Assembly (NCBI RefSeq): GCF_900111395.1
Contig: NZ_FOHV01000001.1
Location: 62,001 to 126,000 of the forward strand
DNA length: 64,000 bases
Direction of reading: 5' to 3'
Source of the DNA: Thorsellia anophelis DSM 18579
GTDB lineage: Bacteria; Pseudomonadota; Gammaproteobacteria; Enterobacterales; Thorselliaceae
Positions 19,388-29,325 of this stretch are shown here, piece after piece. The translations under genes were made by a program, and so were the position numbers. The notes beneath the pieces are model-generated. The model did not search any database, had not been told where the DNA came from, and saw only the letters and a program-made list of their open reading frames with translations. How positions within the stretch are numbered: the stretch's first letter is position 1; each line of letters starts with the position of its first letter.

Positions 19388-19468
19388 CTATTTAGTTATA
19401 TAAATAATCATGACTTAATGTTGTTGTTACATTAGGTCTATTTCGTATAAATATATTTCATTCCTTTT

Positions 19469-19498
19469 TTGGATTTTTATGCTGATTTAGTGCATAAT
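19469..19498 (+). promoter_or_regulatory. Candidate sigma-70 promoter for the argT-like gene
   Basis: TTGGAT at 19469-19474 and CATAAT at 19493-19498 with an 18-bp spacer, 130 bp upstream of the first binding-protein gene and just after the glpK terminator. The boxes are imperfect; assigned by eye only. Confidence 0.35.
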
Positions 19499-19627
19499 TA
19501 CTCTTTATGTGTACACGTTTTAGTAACAAACATCAAATTTATCTACTTTAACTTGGATGTTAATCTCATTGATTGAGTATGACACTGCTATTTATCTATA
19601 TAACGACATTATTCGAGGTGCTTTTTT

Positions 19628-20428
19628 ATGAAAAAAAATACATCATTTTCCAAGGTTACGTTTGGTTTAACTTTTGCAATGACTACTTGTTTCGCATCAT
19701 TTACGCATGCTGCACTGCCAGAAACATTAAGATTGGGTACAAACCCCGCCTATGCACCGTTTTCTTATAAAAATCCAGATAATCAAGTTGCTGGGTTTGA
19801 TATTGATCTAGGAAATGAAATCTGTAAAAGATTATCTATCGAATGCAGTTGGGTTGAGGGTGAATTTGATGCATTAATTCCGGGGCTGTTAGCACAAAAA
19901 AATGATGTCATTATTTCTTCTTTATCTATAACACCACAAAGAATGGAACAAATTAATTTTAGTGATAAGCTCTATTCAGCGAATTCAAGATTAATTGCAG
20001 AGAAGGGATCTGATTTAGAGCCTACAATAGAGAGTTTACAAGGTAAAAGTGTGGGCGTACTTCAAGGATCTGTACAAGAGGCGTATGCAAACGATAAATG
20101 GAGAGTCAATGGTGTTGATGTTATTGCTTATCAGAATCAAGATCTTGTATACGATGATTTATTAGCAGGGCGTTTAGATTCTGCATTTCAAGATGAAGCT
20201 GCTGCGAGTTATGGTTTTTTACAAGATGAATCAGGAAAAGATCATGCTTTTGCTGGTCCAGCAGTTAAAGATGATATTTATTTTGGACCCGGTACAGGTG
20301 CGGGCCTTCGTAAGGAAGATGAAGAATTAAGAGATGCTATTAATAATGTACTTGCACAAATGCTTGAAGATGGGACTTACGAGGAAATCGCTAAGAAATA
20401 TTTTGATTTTGATATCTATGGCTATTAG
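19628..20428 (+). CDS. Periplasmic basic amino acid-binding protein, ArgT/HisJ family (copy 1)
   Basis: Type-II periplasmic solute-binding protein that delivers lysine, arginine, ornithine or histidine to the HisQMP permease. Signal peptide at residues 1-27 ending THA-ALP. The mature protein of about 240 residues matches HisJ/Arg[15 protein letters not shown] at the start, [37 protein letters not shown] (ligand contact region), [13 protein letters not shown] and the end [13 protein letters not shown] lies upstream of the ATG. A paralogue of the same length follows 284 bp downstream. The order copy 1-copy 2-hisQ-hisM-hisP is that of argT-hisJQMP in Salmonella, but ligand preference cannot be read from the sequence. 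Confidence 0.92.
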   Translation: MKKNTSFSKVTFGLTFAMTTCFASFTHAALPETLRLGTNPAYAPFSYKNPDNQVAGFDIDLGNEICKRLSIECSWVEGEFDALIPGLLAQKNDVIISSLSITPQRMEQINFSDKLYSANSRLIAEKGSDLEPTIESLQGKSVGVLQGSVQEAYANDKWRVNGVDVIAYQNQDLVYDDLLAGRLDSAFQDEAAASYGFLQDESGKDHAFAGPAVKDDIYFGPGTGAGLRKEDEELRDAINNVLAQMLEDGTYEEIAKKYFDFDIYGY

Positions 20429-20712
20429 TATGTCTAGTACTGAAATGTAATCTCACTGTTGGTGGATTGGTTAGGATTTATCCAATTGGTCTAATAAATG
20501 TTAAAAAAGTTAGGTCCATCTCATTAATCCTATTTATTTAATGTATCCTTAATGATATTTTGTGATATATGTATGCTATATTTTTATAATCGAATATATT
20601 GATTAATTTTTATTGCTATTAACTTAGTGGATAAGCAGTGCAGTTATGCTGTTATTATCTTTTTGAGTATTACCTAGTAAAACAACCACCATTAAACTTT
20701 ACTGAGGACCTT

Positions 20713-21507
20713 ATGAAAAAATCATTAAAATTAGCAACAACCGCCGCTTTTGGTGTGCTGTTTAGTGCCAGCACTTTTAGTGCTTTAGCACAGATGCCTA
20801 CTTCAATTACAATTGCAACTGATCCAACCTATGCCCCTTTTTCTTTTAAAAACCCTCAAAACCAAGTCGCTGGATTTGATGTGGATTTAGGAAATGAAAT
20901 TTGTAAACGTATTAACGTTGAGTGTAAATGGGTTGAAAGTGATTTTGATGCGCTTATTCCAAGTTTAAAATCCCAAAAAAGTGATGCTGTTATTTCTTCC
21001 TTATCTATTACTGAACAGAGATTAAAAGAAATCGATTTTAGTGATAAACTTTATGCTGCAAATTCACGTTTAGTTGCAGAGGAAGGAAGCGACATTATGC
21101 CTACACTTGAAAGCTTAAAAGGCAAAACAGTTGGCGTATTGCAAGGATCTACGCAAGAAGCCTATGCAATTGATATGTGGAGACCACAGGGAATTGAAGT
21201 TATCTCTTACCAAAATCAAGATTTAGTTTATGATGATATTCTAGCTGGGCGTTTAGATGTGATATTCCAAGATGAAGCAGCTGCAAGTTTTGGTTTCCTC
21301 AAACTTGATATGGGTAAAGGGTATGCGTTTGCAGGCCCTGCTATTGCAGATGAAAAATATTTTGGTGTTGGTACGGCAATGGGCTTACGCAAGGGGCAGG
21401 ATGAACTAAAATCTGCTGTAAATCAAGCTATTAAGGATATGCTTGCTGATGGAACGTATGAAACGTTAGCAAAACCTTATTTTGATTTTGATGTTTATGG
21501 CCACTAA
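20713..21507 (+). CDS. hisJ: Periplasmic basic amino acid-binding protein, HisJ/ArgT family (copy 2)
   Basis: Second binding protein for the HisQMP importer. The 264-residue precursor has a signal peptide ([14 protein letters not shown]... LA-QMP). The mature part again follows His[73 protein letters not shown] and YFDFDVYGH. The ATG at 20713 has GAGGA seven bases upstream; an upstream in-frame start at 20638 would mask the signal peptide. The two copies share most motifs and probably arose by tandem duplication. A terminator-like hairpin separates this gene from hisQ. Confidence 0.92.
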   Translation: MKKSLKLATTAAFGVLFSASTFSALAQMPTSITIATDPTYAPFSFKNPQNQVAGFDVDLGNEICKRINVECKWVESDFDALIPSLKSQKSDAVISSLSITEQRLKEIDFSDKLYAANSRLVAEEGSDIMPTLESLKGKTVGVLQGSTQEAYAIDMWRPQGIEVISYQNQDLVYDDILAGRLDVIFQDEAAASFGFLKLDMGKGYAFAGPAIADEKYFGVGTAMGLRKGQDELKSAVNQAIKDMLADGTYETLAKPYFDFDVYGH

Positions 21508-21554
21508 TTTGGCCCTTTAATATCATTAACATAGTAAGATAAATTATTATAATT

Positions 21555-21593
21555 AAGCCTAGTTGTCGCTTTGATAGTAGACTCTAGGCTTTT
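21555..21593 (+). terminator. Hairpin between hisJ and hisQ, probable partial terminator
   Basis: AAGCCTAG (21555-21562) pairs with CTAGGCTT (21584-21591), with further inner pairing, followed by TTTT then G. It sits between the abundant binding-protein genes and the membrane genes. A leaky terminator here would give the usual excess of binding protein over permease (inference). Confidence 0.6.
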
Positions 21594-21691
21594 GTGTTGC
21601 TAAAAAATAAAGATAAGATGAGATAATTTGCAATTGATCGGTATCAACCTAGTAATTGCAAACTATGCTCAATTAAAAAGAGATAGGATTG

Positions 21692-22396
21692 ATGTTAAAC
21701 TTATATGGATTTGAAAAGATAATTTTTGATGGCGCAATTATGACGCTTAAACTTTCAGTCCTTTCGGTGCTTATTGCATTTGCATTAGGATTAGTTGGTG
21801 CGAGTGCGAAATTATCAGGTAGCCGATTTTTACGCATTTGGTTTGATATTTATACGACTTTAGTGCGTGGCGTGCCAGATATTATTTTGATGTTGATTGT
21901 ATACTATGGCTTACAAATTATACTCAATTCAATAACGGCATATTTAGGCTGGAAAACCCTCCAAATGGAAGCCTTTACAACAGGTGTGATTACCTTAGGT
22001 ATTATCTATGGCGCTTATTTTACTGAAACATTCAGGGGAGCTTTTTTATCAGTAAATAAAGGTGAAATTGAAGCTGCTAGAGCATTTGGACTGACTAATT
22101 GGCAAGTATTTTATCGCATTATGTTCCCGTCAATGATGCGCTATGCTTTACCTGGAATTGGAAATAATTGGATGGTAGTCCTTAAAGCAACAGCTTTAGT
22201 TTCACTATTATCTTTAAATGATATTGTACAAAATACTAAAACTGCCATTGCTTCCCCTATTACACCTAATGATTCAAAGCTTGTTTTCTATGCTGTCGCA
22301 GCTGGGATATATCTACTGTTTACCAGTATTTCATCAATTGGACTTTGGTGGTTAGAGCGCCATTTTAGTGCTGGCGTAAAAAAATCACATTTTTGA
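21692..22396 (+). CDS. hisQ: Histidine/basic amino acid ABC transporter permease HisQ
   Basis: Inner-membrane permease subunit that pairs with HisM. About 234 residues with five or so membrane helices. It begins MLNLYGFEKIIFDGA like HisQ and carries the family cytoplasmic loop GEIEAARAFGLTNWQVFYRIMFPSMMRYALPGIGNNW (an EAA loop that docks on HisP). TTLVRGVPDIILM is the polar amino acid permease signature. The ATG at 21692 is preferred to the TTG three bases earlier; AGG lies four bases from it. hisM follows after 27 bp. Confidence 0.94.
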   Translation: MLNLYGFEKIIFDGAIMTLKLSVLSVLIAFALGLVGASAKLSGSRFLRIWFDIYTTLVRGVPDIILMLIVYYGLQIILNSITAYLGWKTLQMEAFTTGVITLGIIYGAYFTETFRGAFLSVNKGEIEAARAFGLTNWQVFYRIMFPSMMRYALPGIGNNWMVVLKATALVSLLSLNDIVQNTKTAIASPITPNDSKLVFYAVAAGIYLLFTSISSIGLWWLERHFSAGVKKSHF

Positions 22397-22423
22397 TGAA
22401 AGAATAAATGGACGAAAATTATT

Positions 22424-23167
22424 ATGATTGAGATGATAACAAACAGTAATATGTATCTTATCTTAGGTGAGTATTGGCAAAATATTCTCTATACTGATGG
22501 GTTTAGAATGACAGGTGTAGCTATGACATTATGGCTACTAATTCTCTCTGCCGTGATAGGTTGGGTTTTATCTGTATTTTTAGCTGTTGCTAGAAGCTCT
22601 AAAAAAGCTTATTTAAGAATGCCCGTCTGGACATTTACCTATTTATTTAGAGGCACACCATTTTATATCCAGCTCTTACTTATTTATAACGGTGTGATCT
22701 TTTTAGAGATTGTAAAAGAAACATCCGTGTTAAAAGATTTCTTTAGAGTGGGTTTTAACTGTGCAATGCTCGCATTAGTGTTAAATACCGCAGCCTACAC
22801 AACTGAAATTATTGCTGGAGCAATTAAAAATGTCGGAAGTGGCCAAATTGAAGCAGCACAGGCTTATGGTATGTCTAGATTTCAAATTTACACACGGATT
22901 ATTTTGCCAACTGCGTTACGAACATCTTTACCATCATACGGGAATGAAGTGATATTATTATTACATTGTACCAGTCTTGCTTTCGGTGCAACTGTGCCTG
23001 AACTCTTTTCTGTGATTAAACAGATAAATGCTAAATATCTTGACTCGATCAATATTTATATCCTAGCTGGGTGTATCTATCTCGTGATTTCTTATACGTT
23101 AATTGCGTTATTTAGAATAGCAGAGAAAAGATGGCTTAGCTACTTACAACCTGTTTCACAGCATTAA
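22424..23167 (+). CDS. hisM: Histidine/basic amino acid ABC transporter permease HisM
   Basis: Second permease subunit of the HisQMP2 complex. The 247-residue protein has about five membrane helices, the signature FRGTPFYIQLLLIYNG and the EAA loop SGQIEAAQAYGMSRFQIYTRIILPTALRTSLPSYGNE. Length and N-terminus fit HisM. It lies between hisQ and hisP with short spacers, in one operon. Confidence 0.95.
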   Translation: MIEMITNSNMYLILGEYWQNILYTDGFRMTGVAMTLWLLILSAVIGWVLSVFLAVARSSKKAYLRMPVWTFTYLFRGTPFYIQLLLIYNGVIFLEIVKETSVLKDFFRVGFNCAMLALVLNTAAYTTEIIAGAIKNVGSGQIEAAQAYGMSRFQIYTRIILPTALRTSLPSYGNEVILLLHCTSLAFGATVPELFSVIKQINAKYLDSINIYILAGCIYLVISYTLIALFRIAEKRWLSYLQPVSQH

Positions 23168-23204
23168 ATTTGTTAATACACACTAAGCTAGGAATGTTAT
23201 TTTT

Positions 23205-23987
23205 ATGATAGATAAAACAGAAACGAAATTGGCCGTTATCGATTTGCATAAGAGCTATGGCACACATGAAGTGTTAAAAGGTATCTCTTTAACTGCTAAA
23301 AAAGGTGACGTGATTAGCATCATTGGCTCATCGGGTTCAGGTAAGAGTACTTTTTTAAGGTGTATAAATTTTTTAGAACAGCCCTCAGCAGGTGAAATAC
23401 GACTAAATGGCGTTGCCCTTTTAACTAAAAAAAATTCACAAGGCTATTTAGATGCAACCGATGCAAAACAATTACAAGCTTTCAGAACTAAACTTACCAT
23501 GGTCTTTCAGCATTTTAATTTATGGGATCATATGACCGTTATTCAAAATGTGATGGAAGCACCAATAAGAGTATTGAAGTTGACTAAGGAAGAGGCGTTT
23601 AAACGTGCATCGAAGTATTTAGAAAAGGTTGGCATTCCGAATAATGCATTTCATAAGTACCCTGTGAATTTATCTGGCGGCCAGCAACAAAGAGTTTCTA
23701 TTGCCAGAGCATTAGCAATGGAGCCTGAGGTTTTATTATTTGATGAACCTACTTCAGCCCTAGATCCGGAATTAGTCGGAGAAGTATTAAAAATTATGCA
23801 AAATTTAGCAGAAGAAGGTACTACGATGGTTGTGGTAACTCATGAAATGGGATTTGCAAAAAATGTCTCTAATCACGTTATCTTTTTGCATCAAGGTTTG
23901 ATAGAAGAGCAAGGACATCCTGATGAAGTATTTGGTCAGCCTAAGAGCCCTAGGCTACAGCAGTTTTTATCAGGTGCCTTAAAATAA
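23205..23987 (+). CDS. hisP: Histidine/basic amino acid ABC transporter ATPase HisP
   Basis: ATP-hydrolysing subunit of the importer. 260 residues with Walker [11 protein letters not shown]-loop [15 protein letters not shown] signature [15 protein letters not shown], Walker [14 protein letters not shown] and switch His in [13 protein letters not shown]. It retains the HisP-type insertion before the Q-loop ([19 protein letters not shown]). Last gene of the argT-hisJQMP-like operon. Confidence 0.96.
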   Translation: MIDKTETKLAVIDLHKSYGTHEVLKGISLTAKKGDVISIIGSSGSGKSTFLRCINFLEQPSAGEIRLNGVALLTKKNSQGYLDATDAKQLQAFRTKLTMVFQHFNLWDHMTVIQNVMEAPIRVLKLTKEEAFKRASKYLEKVGIPNNAFHKYPVNLSGGQQQRVSIARALAMEPEVLLFDEPTSALDPELVGEVLKIMQNLAEEGTTMVVVTHEMGFAKNVSNHVIFLHQGLIEEQGHPDEVFGQPKSPRLQQFLSGALK

Positions 23988-24030
23988 CAGTATTGTTTAG
24001 AATCTAATTTGCTTTAAATGTAAGGTTATC

Positions 24031-24909
24031 GTGCCTAAATTAATTTCACAACTGCCCCTAAAGATAAAAGGATATTGGCGCTTAATGCGTTTTGATAAAC
24101 CAATAGGCACATTACTTTTGTTGTGGCCAACTTATTGGGCGTTATGTCTTGCGACAAAAGGTGAGGTGCCTAAAGCGCTGTTTATTATTTTTACTTTGGG
24201 AACAATCATTATGCGCGCAGCAGGCTGCGTCATTAATGATTATGCCGATAGACACGTTGATGGGCATGTTGAACGTACAAAACATCGACCACTTATTACA
24301 GGCGACGTTTCAGTGCTAGGTGCTAAGATTCTTTTTGTATGTTTATTGATTTTAGCTTTATTGCTTGTCTTGCAGCTCAATTCCTTCACTATTATGCTGT
24401 CTTTTGTTGCCTTGCTACTTGCTAGTTTTTACCCTTTCATGAAACGCTATACTCACTTTCCTCAAGTCGTCTTAGGAGCTGCGTTTAGCTGGGGAATGAT
24501 GATGGCTTATGGAGCCATTTATGGGAGGTTACCTCTAGAAGCATGGTTTTTATTTGCTGCGAACTTAAGCTGGACAGTTGCGTATGATACACAATATGCA
24601 ATGGTTGATAGGGAAGACGACCTTAAAATTGGCGTAAAATCAACAGCAATTTTTTTCGGGCAATATGATGTATTAGCGATAACAGTCTTGCAGATGATCA
24701 GTATTTTGATGCTTTTAATTGTGGGTGGATTAACCCATCTTGGATGGATTTTTTGTTGTGCTTTAGCCTTAGTATCTTGTTTATTTATTTATCAGTATCA
24801 ATTAATTAAAACAAAAGAACGGGATAAATGCTTTGCGGCTTTTAGGCACAATAATTGGGTAGGTGTGGTCGTATTTGCCGGTATCGCCATTGATCTATAT
24901 TTTCAATGA
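24031..24909 (+). CDS. ubiA: 4-hydroxybenzoate polyprenyltransferase UbiA
   Basis: Integral membrane enzyme that attaches the polyprenyl chain to 4-hydroxybenzoate in ubiquinone synthesis. The 292-residue protein has about eight membrane helices and both Asp-rich motifs: NDYADRHVD near residue 70 and DTQYAMVDREDD near 190. Start is GTG with AAGG seven bases upstream. It follows hisP by 43 bp but is functionally unrelated; ubiX, another ubiquinone gene, lies at 52.7 kb. Confidence 0.95.
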   Translation: MPKLISQLPLKIKGYWRLMRFDKPIGTLLLLWPTYWALCLATKGEVPKALFIIFTLGTIIMRAAGCVINDYADRHVDGHVERTKHRPLITGDVSVLGAKILFVCLLILALLLVLQLNSFTIMLSFVALLLASFYPFMKRYTHFPQVVLGAAFSWGMMMAYGAIYGRLPLEAWFLFAANLSWTVAYDTQYAMVDREDDLKIGVKSTAIFFGQYDVLAITVLQMISILMLLIVGGLTHLGWIFCCALALVSCLFIYQYQLIKTKERDKCFAAFRHNNWVGVVVFAGIAIDLYFQ

Positions 24910-24984
24910 GTTATTGAAATTAATGATAAAACCCATAATCATTAATGAGTTTTATTGATTTAGCATAAAATCATGTACAAATTG

Positions 24985-25782
24985 TTATAATCGGTTTGAC
25001 ACTATCAGGTAATAACCCAAAATAATAGACAGTACAAAAACTAGAGTAAATACACCAAATAGCCAATCAATCACTGTTAAAGGCACCGGTTGCCAAATAG
25101 TTCTAGGTGTGAGACCGAGACCTCTTGTTTCTAATGAAAATGCAATTCTTTCTGATCGTCTTATCGCATTGACGAGTAATGCGAAAAGTGCTTTGCGATA
25201 CATTCTTAATGCTATTAATGATTTCTTAAAATATTTAAAACAAGATTTACTCTCTTGATGATCATTTCTAATTTGTTGAGCGGCTAAGATAATTTGCCAG
25301 TCGTGTTTCAAAAACTGAACCATTCTAAATCCTGTTAAAACTGCATAACTAACTTTAGCACTTAATTTTGCATGCTGGTTTAAACTTGTCATTAATGATA
25401 CTGGATTAGTGCTTTTAATAAATGCTATAGATAAAAGACCGATATATAAGGCTCTAAATGCCAATGACATACCAACACTCATACCTTCTCTTGTGATATT
25501 GATGATTCCAAATTGCCAGAGGCTTTCTCCATGCCGGGTAATAAGGTTCACAATAAAAATGATTGAAGCCAGCCAAAAAAAAGGGCGCTGTTGTGACACC
25601 AATTCACAGAATGAATAGGGAGTGATAATATATAAAAAAATCAGTGTACTTGACCATAAAATAAAGGGACGCCAAGGGTCAAAAATAAAACTAACCGAGA
25701 GAGTAGACGCGATTAATACGATTAATTTAATGGTTGGATTACGGTTCATTAACCAATGATGAGTATTAACGATATTTTGCAT
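24985..25782 (-). CDS. ykoC: ECF transporter T component (YkoC-like)
   Basis: Membrane coupling subunit (EcfT) of an energy-coupling-factor importer, here probably for thiamine or its pyrimidine precursor HMP. 265 residues with about five membrane helices and the cytoplasmic coupling-helix region ending SLETRGLGLTPRTIW; the usual ARG of this motif reads TRG. It overlaps the ATPase gene by 17 bp and is the last gene of the riboswitch-controlled operon, as in Bacillus ykoFEDC. Assignment rests on family layout and the ECF neighbours. Confidence 0.85.
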   Translation of the reverse strand: MQNIVNTHHWLMNRNPTIKLIVLIASTLSVSFIFDPWRPFILWSSTLIFLYIITPYSFCELVSQQRPFFWLASIIFIVNLITRHGESLWQFGIINITREGMSVGMSLAFRALYIGLLSIAFIKSTNPVSLMTSLNQHAKLSAKVSYAVLTGFRMVQFLKHDWQIILAAQQIRNDHQESKSCFKYFKKSLIALRMYRKALFALLVNAIRRSERIAFSLETRGLGLTPRTIWQPVPLTVIDWLFGVFTLVFVLSIILGYYLIVSNRL

Positions 25783-27598
25783 AGCTTTTATATTCCAAGG
25801 TTAATAGGATAGTCATGACCTCTTCATTCGAGTAATGAGACATTAAATATTGTATTAATGGTGGTCTAATGATACCTAATGATAGGCAGCGTGATTCATC
25901 GCTTAATATTTCAAAAGGGGTGCCATCGGCAATGATTACACCATTACTGATTATTAACATTCGCGTAGCATAAGTTGCGATTAATCTAAGATCGTGTGAA
26001 GAAAATAATAAAGTCTTGTTTGACTTTGTAAGCTCACAAAGTGCTGACATTGTATTGAATGTATCTCGCCTATCTAACCCAAAAGTTGGTTCGTCAGCTA
26101 ATAATACCTCTTTATCATGAATGGTCATTGCCGCAATACTCAACCGCCTTTTTTCACCTCCCGAAAGTTTGTATGGATTGTTTGAAGCGCAATGCATTAA
26201 TCGATATTTTCGTAGTTGATTATCAACTAATTCATCATGGCCTGAAGGTATGCCGTAAGCAATTTCTTCTCGAACGGTATTTGCAAGAAATTGATACTCT
26301 GGGTTTTGAAAAATCATCCCAACTGAATTTGTATTAACACTTCCTTCAATTAAAACGTCTCGCTGTTTTTTCAATAAACCAGCTAATGCTAATAATAGAG
26401 TTGATTTGCCAGCTCCATTATTAGCAAATAAGGCAATTCGCTCTCCTTTATAGGCAGTAAAAGTCAAATTCTTGAGAATTGTAATGGGCATTTTTAGGGA
26501 CGTTTTTTGTGCATCAGTTAAAATAGCGTGCTTATCATTCACCAACTGATTTGAATAAGAAATATCATCTAACAGTCTATGTATCGTTAACTGGTCAACA
26601 GATAACGTAATTTCAGGTGCGATGCTAGTTGAGTTAGAGAGTATTAATTTATTAGCTAAATGTTTTTCAGTTATTTTTTCTTGTTGAGTAGAGATATGTT
26701 CTTGCTTAGAAAGTTCTTTTAAAAATGATAAGTTATCTTTTTCATTTAATCCCCCTAAATATCCTGTATGTGCAAATAGCTCAAACTCTAAAGGTAGCCA
26801 TATCCCTTTTTGATGGAAGTCTTGAGCGTGTTCGATTAATACTTCATCTGTTTTTCCAAGGGCCAGAATAGTGCCTTGTTCGGATAGCACTAATAGATTT
26901 TCAGGTAGATGATTCAGACCTCCATTGCTACTGAGTTCATCTAAACGATGCTCAACTAAAATTGTTCCTTGTGTTTTATCATTTAAAGAGTACTGAAGAA
27001 TATCTCTGATATATACAATTGATCTCGTATCTAACATGGCTGTTGGTTCATCGTATAGTATTAAACTCGGTTCACCTGCAAGAATCGCAGCTAGGGCAAT
27101 TCGTTGGCATTCACCACCAGATAAGGTATTCGTTTGTCTGTACCTTAAAGATAAGAGTCCGACGCTTTCTAATTCTTGTACGACCTTTTGTTCAATTTCA
27201 GCGGGAGGCACCCCTTTATTTTCTAGTATCATAGCAATTTCTTGCTCTACGATAGGGAGGCAAACTGACGTGAATGGATCTTGATTAATCCACCCTACTT
27301 TATTAGCGATTTCAATGATAGGTCGTGTTAAATTTGACTGCCCAAATGTTTCAATGACACCTGACACTTCAGCATTCATTACATGAGGCATAAGGCCAAT
27401 CAATAGATGAAGTAATGTGGATTTACCTGAGCCAGATGGACCTATAATTAACCATTTTTCTCCTGCTTTAATCTCCCAATTGATATTTGAAACTATTATA
27501 CGATTATTAATTAGACATTTAATTGTAATATCTTTGAGTGAAGCTATCACATAAGGTGAATTATCGCTTTTGAGAAAATTGAGTTGATTATTTGTCAT
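25766..27598 (-). CDS. ykoD: ECF transporter fused double ATPase (YkoD-like)
   Basis: Two ABC ATPase domains in one 610-residue chain, replacing the separate EcfA and EcfA' of other ECF importers. Domain 1 (about 15-275): Walker A GPSGSGKST, signature LSGGECQRIALA, Walker B LILYDEPTAMLD, switch His in LVEHRLDEL. Domain 2 (about 330-600): Walker A ANNGAGKST, where the usual first Gly is Ala, signature LSGGEKRRLSIA, Walker B VLLADEPTFGLD, switch His in FSSHDLRL. It overlaps ykoE by 11 bp and ykoC by 17 bp, so the three are translationally coupled. Confidence 0.92.
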   Translation of the reverse strand: MTNNQLNFLKSDNSPYVIASLKDITIKCLINNRIIVSNINWEIKAGEKWLIIGPSGSGKSTLLHLLIGLMPHVMNAEVSGVIETFGQSNLTRPIIEIANKVGWINQDPFTSVCLPIVEQEIAMILENKGVPPAEIEQKVVQELESVGLLSLRYRQTNTLSGGECQRIALAAILAGEPSLILYDEPTAMLDTRSIVYIRDILQYSLNDKTQGTILVEHRLDELSSNGGLNHLPENLLVLSEQGTILALGKTDEVLIEHAQDFHQKGIWLPLEFELFAHTGYLGGLNEKDNLSFLKELSKQEHISTQQEKITEKHLANKLILSNSTSIAPEITLSVDQLTIHRLLDDISYSNQLVNDKHAILTDAQKTSLKMPITILKNLTFTAYKGERIALFANNGAGKSTLLLALAGLLKKQRDVLIEGSVNTNSVGMIFQNPEYQFLANTVREEIAYGIPSGHDELVDNQLRKYRLMHCASNNPYKLSGGEKRRLSIAAMTIHDKEVLLADEPTFGLDRRDTFNTMSALCELTKSNKTLLFSSHDLRLIATYATRMLIISNGVIIADGTPFEILSDESRCLSLGIIRPPLIQYLMSHYSNEEVMTILLTLEYKSYAKYR

Positions 27599-28205
27599 GA
27601 ACAGGAGGCCTCGTACTAATAAAATTATCTAGGACACCTGTTTTTCTTAGCGCATCAACAGTATATTTAGATATAACACCGCCTAATATTACCCCTGAGA
27701 TAAGTTGCAGTACTAGGCGATAATAAAATAGATCTGTATTTATCCAGTCATTGATAAGTGCAGAATAGATAAAGGGGATTAGAGCACCGAAAAAACCGGA
27801 TAATATAAAAATAGGCATGCTAAACACACGATATCGAGTAGCAGCAAAAATTAATTCACTTCCCGTTCCTTGTATTGCTGCAGAAATGAAGACAGTTGCA
27901 CCAAAAGGAGATGCTAAAACCACAACCTCAATTAACGCAGCCATAATTTCAGCAAATATTCCTGAAAAAGGTTTTCTGATGATTGCAATTGCGATAGGTG
28001 CAACCATTAACCAAGAACCAAATAAGATGTGTTGACTTAAATCCGCGAAAGGTCCAAGCATAATTTGTAATAAGAAATATAATTGAACAAAGAGGTAATA
28101 GATAACACCAAAAACAGACCCTAGAACTACTAGTAACATGATTTCTTTTAACGACCATGTTGATAGATTAAATTTTTTTGAATCTTTCAATGTACCTTTA
28201 TTCAC
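27588..28205 (-). CDS. ykoE: ECF transporter S component (YkoE-like), thiamine/HMP
   Basis: Membrane substrate-binding (S) subunit that determines specificity. 205 residues with about five or six hydrophobic helices and a cytoplasmic N-terminus. Start is GTG with AGGAG six bases upstream. It is identified as YkoE by its place in a ykoF-ykoE-ykoD-ykoC order behind a TPP riboswitch, and by features such as VLASPFGATVFISAAIQGTGSELIFAATRY. The 424-bp spacer to ykoF is unusual for an operon. Confidence 0.85.
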   Translation of the reverse strand: MNKGTLKDSKKFNLSTWSLKEIMLLVVLGSVFGVIYYLFVQLYFLLQIMLGPFADLSQHILFGSWLMVAPIAIAIIRKPFSGIFAEIMAALIEVVVLASPFGATVFISAAIQGTGSELIFAATRYRVFSMPIFILSGFFGALIPFIYSALINDWINTDLFYYRLVLQLISGVILGGVISKYTVDALRKTGVLDNFISTRPPVHDK

Positions 28206-28629
28206 TTAATGCTCCTATTGATAATTCGAATAATAAATTAGCATGTCTTATTTCAAACAATCAGTCTATTTAATTGACAAGTCGTGCGACATAGAGGGAA
28301 TTTATGATGCCCCATCGTTTTTTAATCTTAATAAGTAACTTTTTAAGTTTCGACACAAATATGGGTTAAATGCACTCTTATTGAAAACTTAGCGAGTTTC
28401 ACTCAATAACGGCACTACGCCTAAGCTAGCAATTAAAAGATTTATATACTATGACTCACCGCTAATTGACTTCTATGGCAAAATCAATAAGTAACATTGT
28501 TAAACTAATAGCAGTATTCATATCTGTGTTTTATCGGTGACTCGATTAGTAATAAAATACTCATTTCGCTAAAACTAACTGATTTCCAAATAAGGCATCT
28601 GCTTTATAGTCAGCCTATTTTAAAATAGG
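28206..28629 (-). other. Spacer between ykoF and ykoE
   Basis: 424 bp without a credible gene inside what should be one operon. A perfect 16-bp palindrome, cctattttaaaatagg, lies at 28614-28629, immediately after the ykoF stop. It could weaken or end transcription, but no U-run follows on the minus strand. Nothing else stands out. Confidence 0.5.
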
Positions 28630-29262
28630 TTAATTTTTTGAAGGGCTATTAATTGAGATCGTTGCATGTGTTGTAACATGCTGTACGGTTCGCCCAACCA
28701 TTAACCAACCTGATGCAATTGTTTCTATAATTGCTGAGAGGTCACCTTGCAGTTCAGTGACATAATGATGTGAACGTTTATAAATTTTCTTTTGTTTTGT
28801 ATATTCTATTGCAGAATAAATATCTGTCATATGCGAGTAATTGTCCTTTATGGTATCGATTAGAGGATAGAGTGACCATTGTGCAAGAACATTAATTCCT
28901 GTAGGTGCTAACGTGATAGATTGATTAGAGGTGAATAGTGTATCGTCAGGTAGTTGGCAGGTTACCTCACCTGGGCATCCACGTGATAGCATTAAAGAAA
29001 CTGAAACATGGTGATGACTTGATGCTATTTTATGAATCACCGAGCAAATGTATTCACATATTGCTTGTTCGTTCCCCGTGACATACGTGCTAACAGGGTC
29101 TGTTATTACGTCGACATCTTTTTTTGGGGTATTTTCAAGAGCAGATAAAATAATTGATATATAATCATCACTCATTACATTAACTGTAAAACGAGCACCA
29201 ATACCAAAATTATTATGAGTGATGGATTGAGTAGATTTGATGTCTATGAAGTGTTGTGTCAT
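28630..29262 (-). CDS. ykoF: Thiamine/HMP-binding protein, YkoF family
   Basis: Cytosolic protein of the YkoF family, which binds thiamine and its pyrimidine moiety with two tandem ferredoxin-like repeats. The 210-residue length fits. The two halves are visible as GIGARFTVNVMSDDY... and ITLAPTGINVLAQWSLYPL, each followed by a helix (YISIILSAL; MTDIYSAIEY). There is no signal peptide. First gene after the TPP riboswitch; AGGG about nine bases before the ATG lies downstream of the aptamer. Confidence 0.88.
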   Translation of the reverse strand: MTQHFIDIKSTQSITHNNFGIGARFTVNVMSDDYISIILSALENTPKKDVDVITDPVSTYVTGNEQAICEYICSVIHKIASSHHHVSVSLMLSRGCPGEVTCQLPDDTLFTSNQSITLAPTGINVLAQWSLYPLIDTIKDNYSHMTDIYSAIEYTKQKKIYKRSHHYVTELQGDLSAIIETIASGWLMVGRTVQHVTTHATISINSPSKN

Positions 29263-29325
29263 ATATGAGTACCCTTTTATTAATTAGTAAATGGTCTAAA
29301 CCATGATTAATTGTTAAAAAGAGGG

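Noticed and set aside
29070-29095. GTGACATACGTG in ykoF as a possible MatP (matS) site
   Set aside because: Only the first half fits GTGACRNYGTCAC. No full matS site was seen in the window, in keeping with a location outside Ter, but this was a scan by eye.
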